Positions 46,563 through 55,317 of a DNA stretch of 58,924 bases are shown here, one piece after another (the stretch's first letter is position 1; every line of letters starts with the position of its first letter). Both the position numbers and the translations under genes were made by a program. The DNA lies in NCBI GenBank assembly GCA_902619745.1, contig CACNFL010000007.1, forward strand, positions 1 through 58,924, given 5' to 3'. The notes beneath the pieces were generated by a model. That model was given only the letters and a program-made list of their open reading frames with translations. It was not told the origin of the DNA and ran no database searches. Source of the DNA: an uncultured Pelagibacteraceae bacterium (GTDB lineage: Bacteria > Pseudomonadota > Alphaproteobacteria > Pelagibacterales > Pelagibacteraceae).

Positions 46563-47414
46563 TTACATAGAAGCGTCGAAACCAAAGTGCTTAATAGCAA
46601 GTTTGCTAATAATTCCTTGTTTTCTAGCTTTATCAATTGCTTTATTGAAGTCTTTTAAGATTTTGGCATCTCTTTTTCCGATAGCACTATCACTAGCTTG
46701 TCTGATACCAACACCTACACCATTACCAAATGCGCCACCTGAAAAAGTTGGTCCAACTAATACAACTGGTTTACCTGATTTGTCTGCATAATCTGTGAAT
46801 GCTACTGCTGCAGCTAAAGCAACGTCACATCTTCCAGAAGTAAGATCTAGGTTAACTTCGTCTTGAGTTTTATAAGTTCTAACATTTACACTTCCCACAT
46901 CACCAGACTCTAAAAAGTTTTGGTGAATTGTTCCTGTTTGAGTACAAACAGTTTTACCAGCAAGTGCTCCTGTTAATGTCTTAAGAGCTTTTTTAACATC
47001 AGATCCACCCAATGATAAATTAATACCTTCTGGTGTATCCATGCCCTCTAAGCTTGAACCTTTCATTACCGCAAGAGAAGCTACTTCATCAGCATAACCT
47101 TGTGAAAACGTAATTGTTTTTTGTCTTTCAGCAGTAATTGACATTCCAGCCATTATTGCATCAAACTTTCTCATAACTAGAGCTGGTATCATACCGTCCC
47201 AGTCTTGTTCAACAATTGTACACTCATACTTCATAATTGTACAAAGTTCTTGAGCAAGCTCGACTTCAAAACCTATTAAATTACCTGATGCATCTTTTGA
47301 ATTCCATGGAGGGTAAGCGCCTTCAGTTCCAATTTTTATTTTTTCAGCAGAAACATTTCCGATGATAAATAAAGAAGCAAGAACTGTTAAAATAGTTTTT
47401 TTGAATATATTCAT
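46563..47414 (-). CDS. Polar amino acid-type ABC transporter binding protein
   Basis: The 283-residue periplasmic receptor has a signal peptide (MNIFKKTILTVLASLFIIGNVSA) followed by KIKIGTEGAYPPWNSKDASGNLIGFEVELAQELC, the standard start of family 3 receptors (lysine-arginine-ornithine/histidine type). WDGMIPALVMRKFDAIMAGMSITAERQKTITFS is the ligand-binding core. An AAGGAG precedes the ATG. It follows the SpeDE gene by 60 bases on the same strand. A basic amino acid or an opine-like amine is likely. Confidence 0.92.
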   Translation of the reverse strand: MNIFKKTILTVLASLFIIGNVSAEKIKIGTEGAYPPWNSKDASGNLIGFEVELAQELCTIMKYECTIVEQDWDGMIPALVMRKFDAIMAGMSITAERQKTITFSQGYADEVASLAVMKGSSLEGMDTPEGINLSLGGSDVKKALKTLTGALAGKTVCTQTGTIHQNFLESGDVGSVNVRTYKTQDEVNLDLTSGRCDVALAAAVAFTDYADKSGKPVVLVGPTFSGGAFGNGVGVGIRQASDSAIGKRDAKILKDFNKAIDKARKQGIISKLAIKHFGFDASM

Positions 47415-47474
47415 TATTTTCTCCTTTAATTTAAGAAGAATTATTTCACAAATTTTAATAAGAAAAAAGTAAAA

Positions 47475-48515
47475 TTAATGATTAATTGATGAAGAAAAAT
47501 TCCAAGAGCAATCAAAGCTTGGTATGTAAACTCTTGCTAATTTCGCGTTTCCAAAATTTTGGTTAAAAACATTTAGCCAATTTTCAACCTGTTGTGGTTT
47601 TTTATCCTGACTCCCTACTTGAGCTGTAATAACTCCCTTTGGTTTTAATATTCTGACTAATGAGTCCATATTTTTTGCAGCTAAATCTATACAAAATTGA
47701 TCATCATTTAGGTCAACAAAAATATGATCATAAGTATCATCACCAACTGATTTAATACTTTCGAAAGCATCACCCCAAACACATTTTACAGAATTTTTTT
47801 CAGTTGCTTTTTTTCCAATATCTCCAAGGTGTTTATTACAAACATCTACAACTTCAGGATCGAGTTCATACCAATCAATAAAATTAAAATTTTTTGAAAT
47901 ACATTCTCTTGCTACTCCACCATCACCACCACCTATGATAGCAGCTCTTTCACTATCTTTGTTTAAATTTAAACCAGAGCCAACGAATGTAGAACTGTAT
48001 AAATGCTCATCGGTAGCAGCAACTTGTATTTCACCATCAATAAATAAAGATTTACCAAATTGCTCTAAATCTAAAATCTCAATATGTTGACCTACTTTAG
48101 ATTTAAAATCTTCTAAAACATCATTTACTACATATGATTTTTGTAATCCTGGTGAGCTATAAATATCGTGATAAAAGGATTTAGTATCTCTATTAAATTC
48201 TTTTTTAACTATTCTTTTATGTTCAAATTCTTTTTTTATAATATCAATTGCCACCGATGGACTTACTTTGCCACAAGTAAAAAAATCAAAGCTAATAATT
48301 CCTTTTTCAGGGAATGTGTGAAAACTAATGTGACTTTCAGCTAATAAAGCAAGAATTGTAAAACCTTGGGGTTCAAATTTATATTTTGAAATATTTAAAA
48401 TTGTTACTTTTGCAGCATTTGCAATATCATGAATTACTTTTTCAAATACAGATGGATCATACTCTTTAGTTGTTCCAATGATGTCTAGAGTAATATGCTC
48501 CCCAACTTTAGTCAT
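47475..48515 (-). CDS. Fused S-adenosylmethionine decarboxylase-spermidine synthase
   Basis: The 346-residue protein joins two polyamine enzymes. Residues 1-115 are a SpeD-type decarboxylase with LLAESHISFHTFPE. The Glu60-Ser61 self-cleavage site, His66 and Cys81 keep the spacing of T. maritima S63/H68/C83, so pyruvoyl formation is expected. Residues 120-346 are a SpeE fold with GGGDGG at 195-200 and ELDPEVV. The usual D-S-T-D-P loop is DLNDDQF, so the amine acceptor may differ. Its decarboxylated AdoMet use yields methylthioadenosine, handled by the upstream mtnP and mtnA. Confidence 0.88.
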   Translation of the reverse strand: MTKVGEHITLDIIGTTKEYDPSVFEKVIHDIANAAKVTILNISKYKFEPQGFTILALLAESHISFHTFPEKGIISFDFFTCGKVSPSVAIDIIKKEFEHKRIVKKEFNRDTKSFYHDIYSSPGLQKSYVVNDVLEDFKSKVGQHIEILDLEQFGKSLFIDGEIQVAATDEHLYSSTFVGSGLNLNKDSERAAIIGGGDGGVARECISKNFNFIDWYELDPEVVDVCNKHLGDIGKKATEKNSVKCVWGDAFESIKSVGDDTYDHIFVDLNDDQFCIDLAAKNMDSLVRILKPKGVITAQVGSQDKKPQQVENWLNVFNQNFGNAKLARVYIPSFDCSWNFSSSINH

Positions 48516-48519
48516 ATAA

Positions 48520-49185
48520 CTAACTGCTTTTATAATTTTTAACTTTTTCTAAGATTTTTTTCATTTCAGCTAATGAAAGATTCTTAGGCTCTCCCATCTT
48601 TAATGCAATAATATATTGATGGCAAATATTTTCTACCTCTTGAGCAAGCTCGAAAGCTTTAGATAAATTTTCTCCAAATGCAACTTGCCCATGGTTCGCC
48701 ATAAGACATGCCTTTCTATCTTTTAAGGCTTTAATCATATTTACCGAAAGTTCATGGGTACCAAAAGTTGCATATTCAGAGCATCTAATATCTTCACCAC
48801 CTGCAAGAGCAATCATGTAATGAAATGGTGGAATAGATCTTCCATGAGTGGATACTGCTGTAGCATGAGGTGAATGAGCATGGACTATTGCTTTTGCTTC
48901 CCACTTGTTTTTATAAATATCTTGGTGAAAACGCCATTCTGATGATGGATTTTTTCCAGAATTAAACCAAGATAAGAAGTCTTTTTCTTCAGTTAAAGAT
49001 AAAAAAACAATATCTTCTGGTTTTAAAGATTCATACTTCTTTCCAGATGGAGTTATAAAAAAACCCTCAATACCATCTTCAACTCCTCTTAGAGAAATAT
49101 TTCCTGACCTTAAAGGAGATAAATTAGTTGTATTTAGTTTAATTGAATACTCAATTACCTCTTCTCTTTCTTTTAAATTTTTCAT
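48520..49185 (-). CDS. Class II aldolase, FucA-like; probable methylthioribulose-1-phosphate aldolase (DHAP shunt)
   Basis: The 221-residue zinc aldolase has GN at 29-30, Glu83 in SSEWRFH, zinc ligands His102 and His104 (VHAHS) and His165 (NHG). These have the same spacing as E. coli FucA E73/H92/H94/H155, along with YATFGTHELS. This favours an aldolase over the MtnB dehydratase of the same fold. It overlaps mtnA by four bases and precedes SpeDE, so cleavage of methylthioribulose 1-phosphate to DHAP and (methylthio)acetaldehyde is inferred from the known ald2-mtnA-mtnP clusters. L-fuculose phosphate is the alternative substrate. Confidence 0.8.
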   Translation of the reverse strand: MKNLKEREEVIEYSIKLNTTNLSPLRSGNISLRGVEDGIEGFFITPSGKKYESLKPEDIVFLSLTEEKDFLSWFNSGKNPSSEWRFHQDIYKNKWEAKAIVHAHSPHATAVSTHGRSIPPFHYMIALAGGEDIRCSEYATFGTHELSVNMIKALKDRKACLMANHGQVAFGENLSKAFELAQEVENICHQYIIALKMGEPKNLSLAEMKKILEKVKNYKSS

Positions 49186-50252
49186 TTAAATAATTTGCTT
49201 AATCCATCTAAAGAAGCTTCTGAAATCCCTCTTTCAGTTATTAATCCAGTTACATATTTTGCAGGCGTTACATCAAAAGCTAAATTCATAGCTTTACTTT
49301 TAGTTGGGTATATCAAAACTTTCTTAATTTCATTATTTTCATCTATACCTTCAACATGAGATAATTCCTCTGAATTTCTTTCTTCAATGGGAATATCTTT
49401 TGCGTCTTTTATGTCCCAATCAATTGTTGAGCTTGGAAGAGCCACATAAAAAGGAACGTTATTATCATGAGCAGCTAATGCTTTAAGATAAGTTCCAATT
49501 TTATTACAAACGGCTCCATTTGATAAAGTCCTATCACTACCTACAATGCACATATCAACTTCACCTCTCTGCATTAAAATACCTCCTGTATTATCGGCAA
49601 TAATTGTGTTTGGAATTTCCTCTTCGTTTAGTTCGTATGATGTTAAGTTTGCACCTTGATTTCTTGGTCTTGTTTCGTCTACCCATACATGAACTGGTAT
49701 TCCTTTTTTATGAGCATGGTAAATTGGCGATGTTGCTGTGCCCCAATTAATAGTTGCCAACCAACCTGCATTACAATGTGTTAATATATTTACTGTGTCT
49801 TTCTTTTTATTATAAATTTCTTCAATTATTTTTAATCCATTAATGCCAATATTTTCACAAAACTTTTCATCTTCATCACATATTTCTTTAGCTTCATTTA
49901 AAGCTATATCTAAAATTTGATCACTGTTTATACCTGTTAATTTTTTTATCATTCGGTCTACAGCCCACTTTAGATTAATAGCAGTAGGTCTTGATTGAAT
50001 TAATTTTTTTGCGCTTTTTTTTATAAATTCTGGATCATTATTTTCTTGAACTGCCAAAGCTAGACCATAAGCAGCTGTTCCGCCAATTAGAGGTGCACCT
50101 CTTACCTCCATTACTTCAATTGCATTTATTGCATCGTTTACTGTATGAAGTTCTTTAATTACAAATTGGTGAGGAAGTTTTGTTTGATCAATAATCTTAA
50201 CAATATTATTTTCAAACCAAATAGTTCGGTACTCTTTTCCTTCAATTCTCAT
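49182..50252 (-). CDS. mtnA: 5-Methylthioribose-1-phosphate isomerase
   Basis: MtnA isomerises methylthioribose 1-phosphate to the ribulose form. The 356-residue protein shows EVRGAPLIGGTAAYG, the catalytic Cys in LTHCNAGWLATINWGTA, WVDETRPRNQGANLT and the Asp in CIVGSDRTLSNGAVCNKIGTY. These separate it from eIF2B subunits, its relatives. It is coupled to the aldolase by a four-base overlap and begins one base after the mtnP stop region. Confidence 0.94.
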   Translation of the reverse strand: MRIEGKEYRTIWFENNIVKIIDQTKLPHQFVIKELHTVNDAINAIEVMEVRGAPLIGGTAAYGLALAVQENNDPEFIKKSAKKLIQSRPTAINLKWAVDRMIKKLTGINSDQILDIALNEAKEICDEDEKFCENIGINGLKIIEEIYNKKKDTVNILTHCNAGWLATINWGTATSPIYHAHKKGIPVHVWVDETRPRNQGANLTSYELNEEEIPNTIIADNTGGILMQRGEVDMCIVGSDRTLSNGAVCNKIGTYLKALAAHDNNVPFYVALPSSTIDWDIKDAKDIPIEERNSEELSHVEGIDENNEIKKVLIYPTKSKAMNLAFDVTPAKYVTGLITERGISEASLDGLSKLFK

Positions 50253-51122
50253 TTATTTTAAAACTCTACCTGCTACAGTTTTTAATTTATCTATATTCTT
50301 TTTTGTTCTTTTTTCTGGAGCAGTAATAATTGCTACATCTAAACAATTGTTTGCTGGGTCATTTGGGTCAATATGATCTTCAAAATTATCAATTAAATTT
50401 TTAATCATAACTTTTGCTTTTTCAGCATTACCTAATAAAACTTTGATTACTTGTTGAACATCAACATTTTCATGATCCGGATGCCAACAATCAAAATCTG
50501 TAACCATAGAAACTGATGCATATCTAATTTCAGCCTCTCTTGCTAATTTTGCCTCGGGCATATTTGTCATTCCAATTACATCTGCTTTCCAAGATCTATA
50601 TAAATTTGACTCTGCTAAAGTAGAAAATTGAGGGCCTTCCATAACAACATATGTTCCGTTTCTTTGATAGTCTATATTTGAGTTTTTAATTGCCTCTTCG
50701 CATGCATTCATCAAACCATTAGAGGTTGGATGAGCCATTGATACATGGGCAACAATCTCTTCATCGAAAAAGGTTTTATTTCTTGCAAAAGTTCTATCGA
50801 TAAATTGATCAACAATTACAAATTTTCCAGGAGGTAAATTTTCTTTAAGAGAACCAACAGCTGATACAGAAACAATATCTGTTACACCTAACTGCTTAAG
50901 TGCATCTATATTTGCTCTAAAATTTATATTTGAAGGAGAAACAAAATGTCCTCTTCCGTGTCTTGGCAGAAAATAAACCTCCTTACTTTTATATTTAGTT
51001 TTTAAAATCTGATCAGATGGTTTTCCCCAAGGAGTTTTTAAATTAAGTAATTCTCTCTCTTTGAATTCCTCAATATCATAAAGACCACTGCCACCAATTA
51101 TTGCTAATTTATTAGTTGTCAT
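50253..51122 (-). CDS. mtnP: 5'-Methylthioadenosine phosphorylase
   Basis: MtnP splits methylthioadenosine with phosphate into adenine and methylthioribose 1-phosphate. The 289-residue protein has IIGGSGLYDIEEF, FLPRHGRGH for phosphate binding, and NMPEAKLAREAEIRYASVSMVTDFDCWH for the ligand. The presence of mtnP (not only a nucleosidase) fits a phosphorylytic salvage route. It is the first gene of the minus-strand cluster, divergent from apt by 41 bases, and apt would use the adenine released. Confidence 0.95.
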   Translation of the reverse strand: MTTNKLAIIGGSGLYDIEEFKERELLNLKTPWGKPSDQILKTKYKSKEVYFLPRHGRGHFVSPSNINFRANIDALKQLGVTDIVSVSAVGSLKENLPPGKFVIVDQFIDRTFARNKTFFDEEIVAHVSMAHPTSNGLMNACEEAIKNSNIDYQRNGTYVVMEGPQFSTLAESNLYRSWKADVIGMTNMPEAKLAREAEIRYASVSMVTDFDCWHPDHENVDVQQVIKVLLGNAEKAKVMIKNLIDNFEDHIDPNDPANNCLDVAIITAPEKRTKKNIDKLKTVAGRVLK

Positions 51123-51163
51123 AATTAAATTTTTATTTATTTATACTTCTATATTTAACTATT

Positions 51164-51691
51164 ATGAATTTAAAAGATTATATTAGATCTATTCCAGATT
51201 ATCCAAAAAAAGGTATTTTATTTCGAGACATAACCACATTAATTAAAGATGAAAATGCTTTTACTGAAACAATTAATCAAATTGTTGAAAGATCAAAAAA
51301 ATTTAATTTCACTAAAATAGCAGCAATTGAATCGAGAGGATTTGTTTTTGCCTCTGCAGCCTCATACTTGTTAAAAAAACCATTTGTTATGTTGAGAAAA
51401 AAAAACAAATTACCTGCTGATGTTCATTCAGTAGACTTTGAATTAGAGTATGGTACTGCAACAATTGAGGTTCATAAAGATTCGATAAATAAAAATGATA
51501 AAGTTCTTATTATAGATGATTTAATTGCAACTGGAGGAACAGCGGAAGCTGCTGCAAAACTAATTGAGATCTCTGAGGGAAAGGTTGCAGCTTTTATATT
51601 TGTAATAAATTTGTTTGATTTAGAAGGTTCTAAAAACTTAATTAAAAAGCAATACAAAGTTGAAAATTTAATTGATTTTCCTGGTCATTAG
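51164..51691 (+). CDS. apt: Adenine phosphoribosyltransferase
   Basis: Apt converts adenine and PRPP to AMP. The 175-residue protein has the PRPP loop VLIIDDLIATGGTAEAA (about 120-136) and typical IRSIPDYPKKGILFRDITTL at the start, with RGFVFASAASYLL. It is divergent from the mtnP-mtnA-aldolase-SpeDE cluster, which releases adenine, so the two share a promoter region of 41 bases. Confidence 0.95.
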   Translation: MNLKDYIRSIPDYPKKGILFRDITTLIKDENAFTETINQIVERSKKFNFTKIAAIESRGFVFASAASYLLKKPFVMLRKKNKLPADVHSVDFELEYGTATIEVHKDSINKNDKVLIIDDLIATGGTAEAAAKLIEISEGKVAAFIFVINLFDLEGSKNLIKKQYKVENLIDFPGH

Positions 51692-51741
51692 TATTTTAAA
51701 TTTCTAGTTGCCTATAATAATTTATAGTTCTAATTTAAACA

Positions 51742-53550
51742 ATGATTAGCAATGAATTATTGAAAAAAATTAATATTGATTTTAAGAATGGTAATTTTAG
51801 AGAAAACTTTAAAGATTTAATTAAAATTTTCAAAATTCAAAAAAGTAGTGATACCGCAAATAAAATTGGTGTTGTTTTAATAAAATTAAACAAAAAAAAA
51901 TTCGCAAAACTATTTTTTGAAATTTCAATTAGAGAAGATAAAAATAATTATAAACCATTCTATAACTTAGCCAATTTACTACAAAAAACTGAACCAAAGT
52001 TATCAGAAAAATATATTGATGAAGCTTTAAAAATCGAAAATAATAATGATGCAAAATTAATTAAAAGTCACTTATTAATTGGAAATTTTAAATACGATCA
52101 AGCCATAAGTATTTTAAATGAAATAGATACCGCAGAAAGCAACTATCTCTTAGGTGTTAGCTATCTAGCCTTAGGAGAGGACGATAAAAGTAAAATTTAT
52201 TTGGAAAGATCTTTAACTTTTAAAAATATATTTATAGACTTTTTAAATTTAAATACTTTTCCACGTGTATATAAAAAAAGTAAAGATATAAAATATTTTC
52301 GAGATAAGTTTTTAAGAATTTCAAATCAAATTTTTGAGTCTGAAAAAATAAATCAGTTAACAAATTTAGAAAAAACAAATATTATTCAATCTAAAACAAA
52401 TTTTAATTTATCTTATCAGCAAAAAAATGATTTAGATTTAAATAAAAAATATTATTTACTTTTAGAAAAAATATTAGGTAAAAATCAACAAATAATTTTA
52501 AATAAATTTACAAAAAATAAAATACTTTTTGTATCTGGCTTTTTTTTTAAACATACTCTTTCAAAACTTTTTTTTAACTTTATTGATGAACTTTCAAATA
52601 AAAAAAATTTAGACGTAAATTTACTGCACTTATCAAACAAAAAAGATGAATGGACTGAAATGTATCAAAATTTAAATATTAATTTTTACATCAAAACAAA
52701 TATTACTAATATTGAAGATTTCCTTAAGAAAGAAAAGTTTGAGTCAATATTTTTCTTAGACCATTCAATGAATAATATTGTGCCAAGTATTATAAGTAAA
52801 AAATTTGCAAAAAATTATTTTATTATTTGGGGACATCCAATTACTACTGGTTCAAAAAATATGGATTATTTTATAAGTTCTGAATTAATGGATAATGATA
52901 ATCAAAATCATTATTCAGAAAAATTAATTTTATTAGATGGGATAGGTTTTAATTATAAAATAGACAATAAACTTAGAAATACAAAAATTCAAAAGCCTAA
53001 AGAAAATACTTTTTACATGCCTCAAGGTTTATTTAAATTTCTACCAAAGTACGATCCTTTGATTGGTGAAATTTTAGACAATAATAAAAATTCTACAATC
53101 TCTTTTATTAAAGATAAAGATCCATCCTATACAAATAAATTTATAAATAGATTAAAAAAAAACAAAAAAATCCGAAAAAATTTGGATAGATTAATTTTTC
53201 TAGATGGTTCTAAAATTGAATTTTACGATGAGTTAGTAAATCATAAAGTCATTTTAGATACTATAGGTTGGTCTGGTGGAAATACTTCAATGGAGGCAGT
53301 ATATTTAAACAAACCTATTGTTACCATGAAAGGATATAGCTTAAGAGCAAATCACACTTTGGCTATGCTCAAGCAAATGCATTTGGACATACTAATTGCA
53401 GAAGATTATAAACAATACATTTATATAGCTAATAAACTAATGGATAATAAAGAGTTTTTTAATTCTATAGTTGATAAAATAATAAGCAACAAACACTTAA
53501 TTTTTAATGAAAAAATTTCATTTTATGAAAAAATAAAAGATTTATTATAA
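51742..53550 (+). CDS. TPR protein with GT41 (OGT/SPINDLY-like) glycosyltransferase domain
   Basis: The 602-residue protein has tetratricopeptide-like helical repeats in the first 180 residues (KPFYNLANLLQKTEPKLSEKYIDEALK is one) and a C-terminal GT-B domain. The UDP-sugar site is recognisable in VILDTIGWSGGNTSMEAVYLNKPIVTM near residues 500-527, the hallmark of O-GlcNAc transferase-like enzymes. Bacterial relatives glycosylate proteins or surface molecules. High Lys, Asn and Ile content marks the start of a more AT-rich sugar cluster. Confidence 0.78.
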   Translation: MISNELLKKINIDFKNGNFRENFKDLIKIFKIQKSSDTANKIGVVLIKLNKKKFAKLFFEISIREDKNNYKPFYNLANLLQKTEPKLSEKYIDEALKIENNNDAKLIKSHLLIGNFKYDQAISILNEIDTAESNYLLGVSYLALGEDDKSKIYLERSLTFKNIFIDFLNLNTFPRVYKKSKDIKYFRDKFLRISNQIFESEKINQLTNLEKTNIIQSKTNFNLSYQQKNDLDLNKKYYLLLEKILGKNQQIILNKFTKNKILFVSGFFFKHTLSKLFFNFIDELSNKKNLDVNLLHLSNKKDEWTEMYQNLNINFYIKTNITNIEDFLKKEKFESIFFLDHSMNNIVPSIISKKFAKNYFIIWGHPITTGSKNMDYFISSELMDNDNQNHYSEKLILLDGIGFNYKIDNKLRNTKIQKPKENTFYMPQGLFKFLPKYDPLIGEILDNNKNSTISFIKDKDPSYTNKFINRLKKNKKIRKNLDRLIFLDGSKIEFYDELVNHKVILDTIGWSGGNTSMEAVYLNKPIVTMKGYSLRANHTLAMLKQMHLDILIAEDYKQYIYIANKLMDNKEFFNSIVDKIISNKHLIFNEKISFYEKIKDLL

Positions 53551-53584
53551 CGTGTAATATATAAAGTTCTGAATTATATTTTCA

Positions 53585-54292
53585 ATGTACTCAAATCTTA
53601 AGAAAACTAAGGATGAAATTTCAGTGTTAATACTGTGTGGTGGTGCAGGACAAAGATTAAGACCATTAACAAAAATGATACCTAAACCATTAGTAAAAAT
53701 CAGAAATAAGTCAATGTTAGAATATATAATTAACCATTTCTTAAAATATAATATTAATAATATAACTATCGCTTCTGGATATAGACATAATTTAATTAAA
53801 AATTTTATAAATAAAAAATATAAAAAAAAAAATTTTAAGGTAATTAATACAGGTATAAATACTGAAATTATTGATAGAATTAAAAAAATTTCCCCTAAAT
53901 TAAATAAAAAAATAATCCTATGTTACGGAGATACGCTTGTAGATATAAATCTGAATAAATTAATAAGTTATTTTAAAAAAAATAAAAATAAGTTTATTAT
54001 TTCAACTTATGAATTAAATTCAACATTTGGGATTTTAGATTTAAAAAATAATAATGATGTAAAAAAGTTTAGAGAAAAACCAAAATTAGGAATGTGGTTC
54101 AATGTTGGTTATTTTATTTTTTCAAAAAAAATTATTAATAAAATAAAAAATTTTAAAAAATTTGAATATTTTCTTTCTAATTTAGCTAAACAAAAAAAAA
54201 TGAAAGCATTTAAACACACAGGAAAGCATATAACAGTTAATACAATTTCCGAATTAGAAGATGCAAAAAATCAAATTAACAAATTTAAATAA
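53585..54292 (+). CDS. NDP-sugar nucleotidyltransferase
   Basis: The 235-residue enzyme opens with the nucleotidyltransferase signature LILCGGAGQRLRPLTKMIPKPLVKI (residues 16-40), and has the metal-binding Asp in LCYGDTLVDINL. FREKPKLGMWFNVGYFIF is the sugar-phosphate region. It resembles HddC/RmlA/RfbF-type enzymes, which activate sugar 1-phosphates with CTP, GTP or dTTP. Its stop overlaps the dehydratase start by one base. Nucleotide and sugar are unknown; a CDP-sugar is plausible given the neighbour. Confidence 0.85.
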   Translation: MYSNLKKTKDEISVLILCGGAGQRLRPLTKMIPKPLVKIRNKSMLEYIINHFLKYNINNITIASGYRHNLIKNFINKKYKKKNFKVINTGINTEIIDRIKKISPKLNKKIILCYGDTLVDINLNKLISYFKKNKNKFIISTYELNSTFGILDLKNNNDVKKFREKPKLGMWFNVGYFIFSKKIINKIKNFKKFEYFLSNLAKQKKMKAFKHTGKHITVNTISELEDAKNQINKFK

Positions 54293-55317
54293 TGAATATA
54301 GAAAAATTTTGGAAAAATAAAAATGTATTAATTACTGGAATTTCTGGGTTTGTTGGGTCAAATTTAGCTAAAAATTTATCTAAGAATGGAGCAAATGTTT
54401 TTGGAATAACTCAAAAAAAGAGAAAGAAAAATTCACTTCTATATTACGAAAAAATTGACAAAAAAGTTAAAGTAATTTTTGGCAACATAACTAATAAAAA
54501 ACTTCTACAAAAAATTATAAAAAAAAATAAGATTCAAATTTGTTTTCATTTAGCTGCGCAAGTGGAGGTTGGAGCTGCAAAAAATAAACCTTTTGAAACT
54601 TGGGAAAGTAATATTAAAGGGACTTATACTCTACTTGAGGTTTTTAGAGAAAATAACAAAGATATAAAATCCATTATTGTTGCATCTTCAGATAAAGCAT
54701 ATGGAGAGCATGGAATTAAAAAAATGCCATATAAAGAAAATTATAATTTAATACCCACATTCCCTTACGATACCTCAAAAGCGTGTGCTGATATGATTGC
54801 AAAATGTTATTCATCAGATATTTTTAATCTACCAATCATAATTACTCGTTTTTCAAACATATATGGACCTGGACAATTAAATTTTACCGCACTTATTCCA
54901 GGATTAATCAAATCATGTATATTTAAAAAAAAATTTATAATGAGAGGTAATGGAAAAAGTATAAGAGATTTCATCTATATCGATGATATTGTGGATTTAT
55001 ATAAGTTACTCTCAAAAAATCTTTTTAAAAACCCTAATAAATATTCTGGCGAAGTTTTTAATGCTGGTACAAATACGCCATATAAAACTTCTTATATTCT
55101 TAAAAAAATATTCTTGTATAAAAAACGAAAGAAAGAGCTGATGGATATAATTAAAAAATTAAAAAATAAAAAAACATCTGGTGAATTATCTGTTCAATTT
55201 ATGGATTTTAAAAAATTATATAAATATTTTAAATGGAAACCTAAGTACAAATTTGAAAAAACACTACCATCTTTGTTTAATTGGTACGAAGATTATTTTA
55301 ATTATAGCAAAAAATGA
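54292..55317 (+). CDS. NAD-dependent sugar-nucleotide dehydratase/epimerase (CDP-glucose dehydratase-like)
   Basis: The 341-residue extended SDR has the NAD site LITGISGFVGSNLAKNL (TGxxGFxG), the catalytic Y-x3-K as PYDTSKACAD and a Ser/Asp-Lys segment SSDKAYGEHG, typical of 4,6-dehydratases of the GDP-mannose or CDP-glucose groups. The opening FWKNKNVLITG resembles RfbG. It overlaps the next gene by four bases. Product sugar is inferred only to be a 6-deoxy or branched hexose. Confidence 0.82.
   Translation: MNIEKFWKNKNVLITGISGFVGSNLAKNLSKNGANVFGITQKKRKKNSLLYYEKIDKKVKVIFGNITNKKLLQKIIKKNKIQICFHLAAQVEVGAAKNKPFETWESNIKGTYTLLEVFRENNKDIKSIIVASSDKAYGEHGIKKMPYKENYNLIPTFPYDTSKACADMIAKCYSSDIFNLPIIITRFSNIYGPGQLNFTALIPGLIKSCIFKKKFIMRGNGKSIRDFIYIDDIVDLYKLLSKNLFKNPNKYSGEVFNAGTNTPYKTSYILKKIFLYKKRKKELMDIIKKLKNKKTSGELSVQFMDFKKLYKYFKWKPKYKFEKTLPSLFNWYEDYFNYSKK

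Noticed and set aside
46558..46791. Plus-strand open frame opposite the ABC binding protein
   Set aside because: It mirrors a well-supported gene on the other strand and has no family features.
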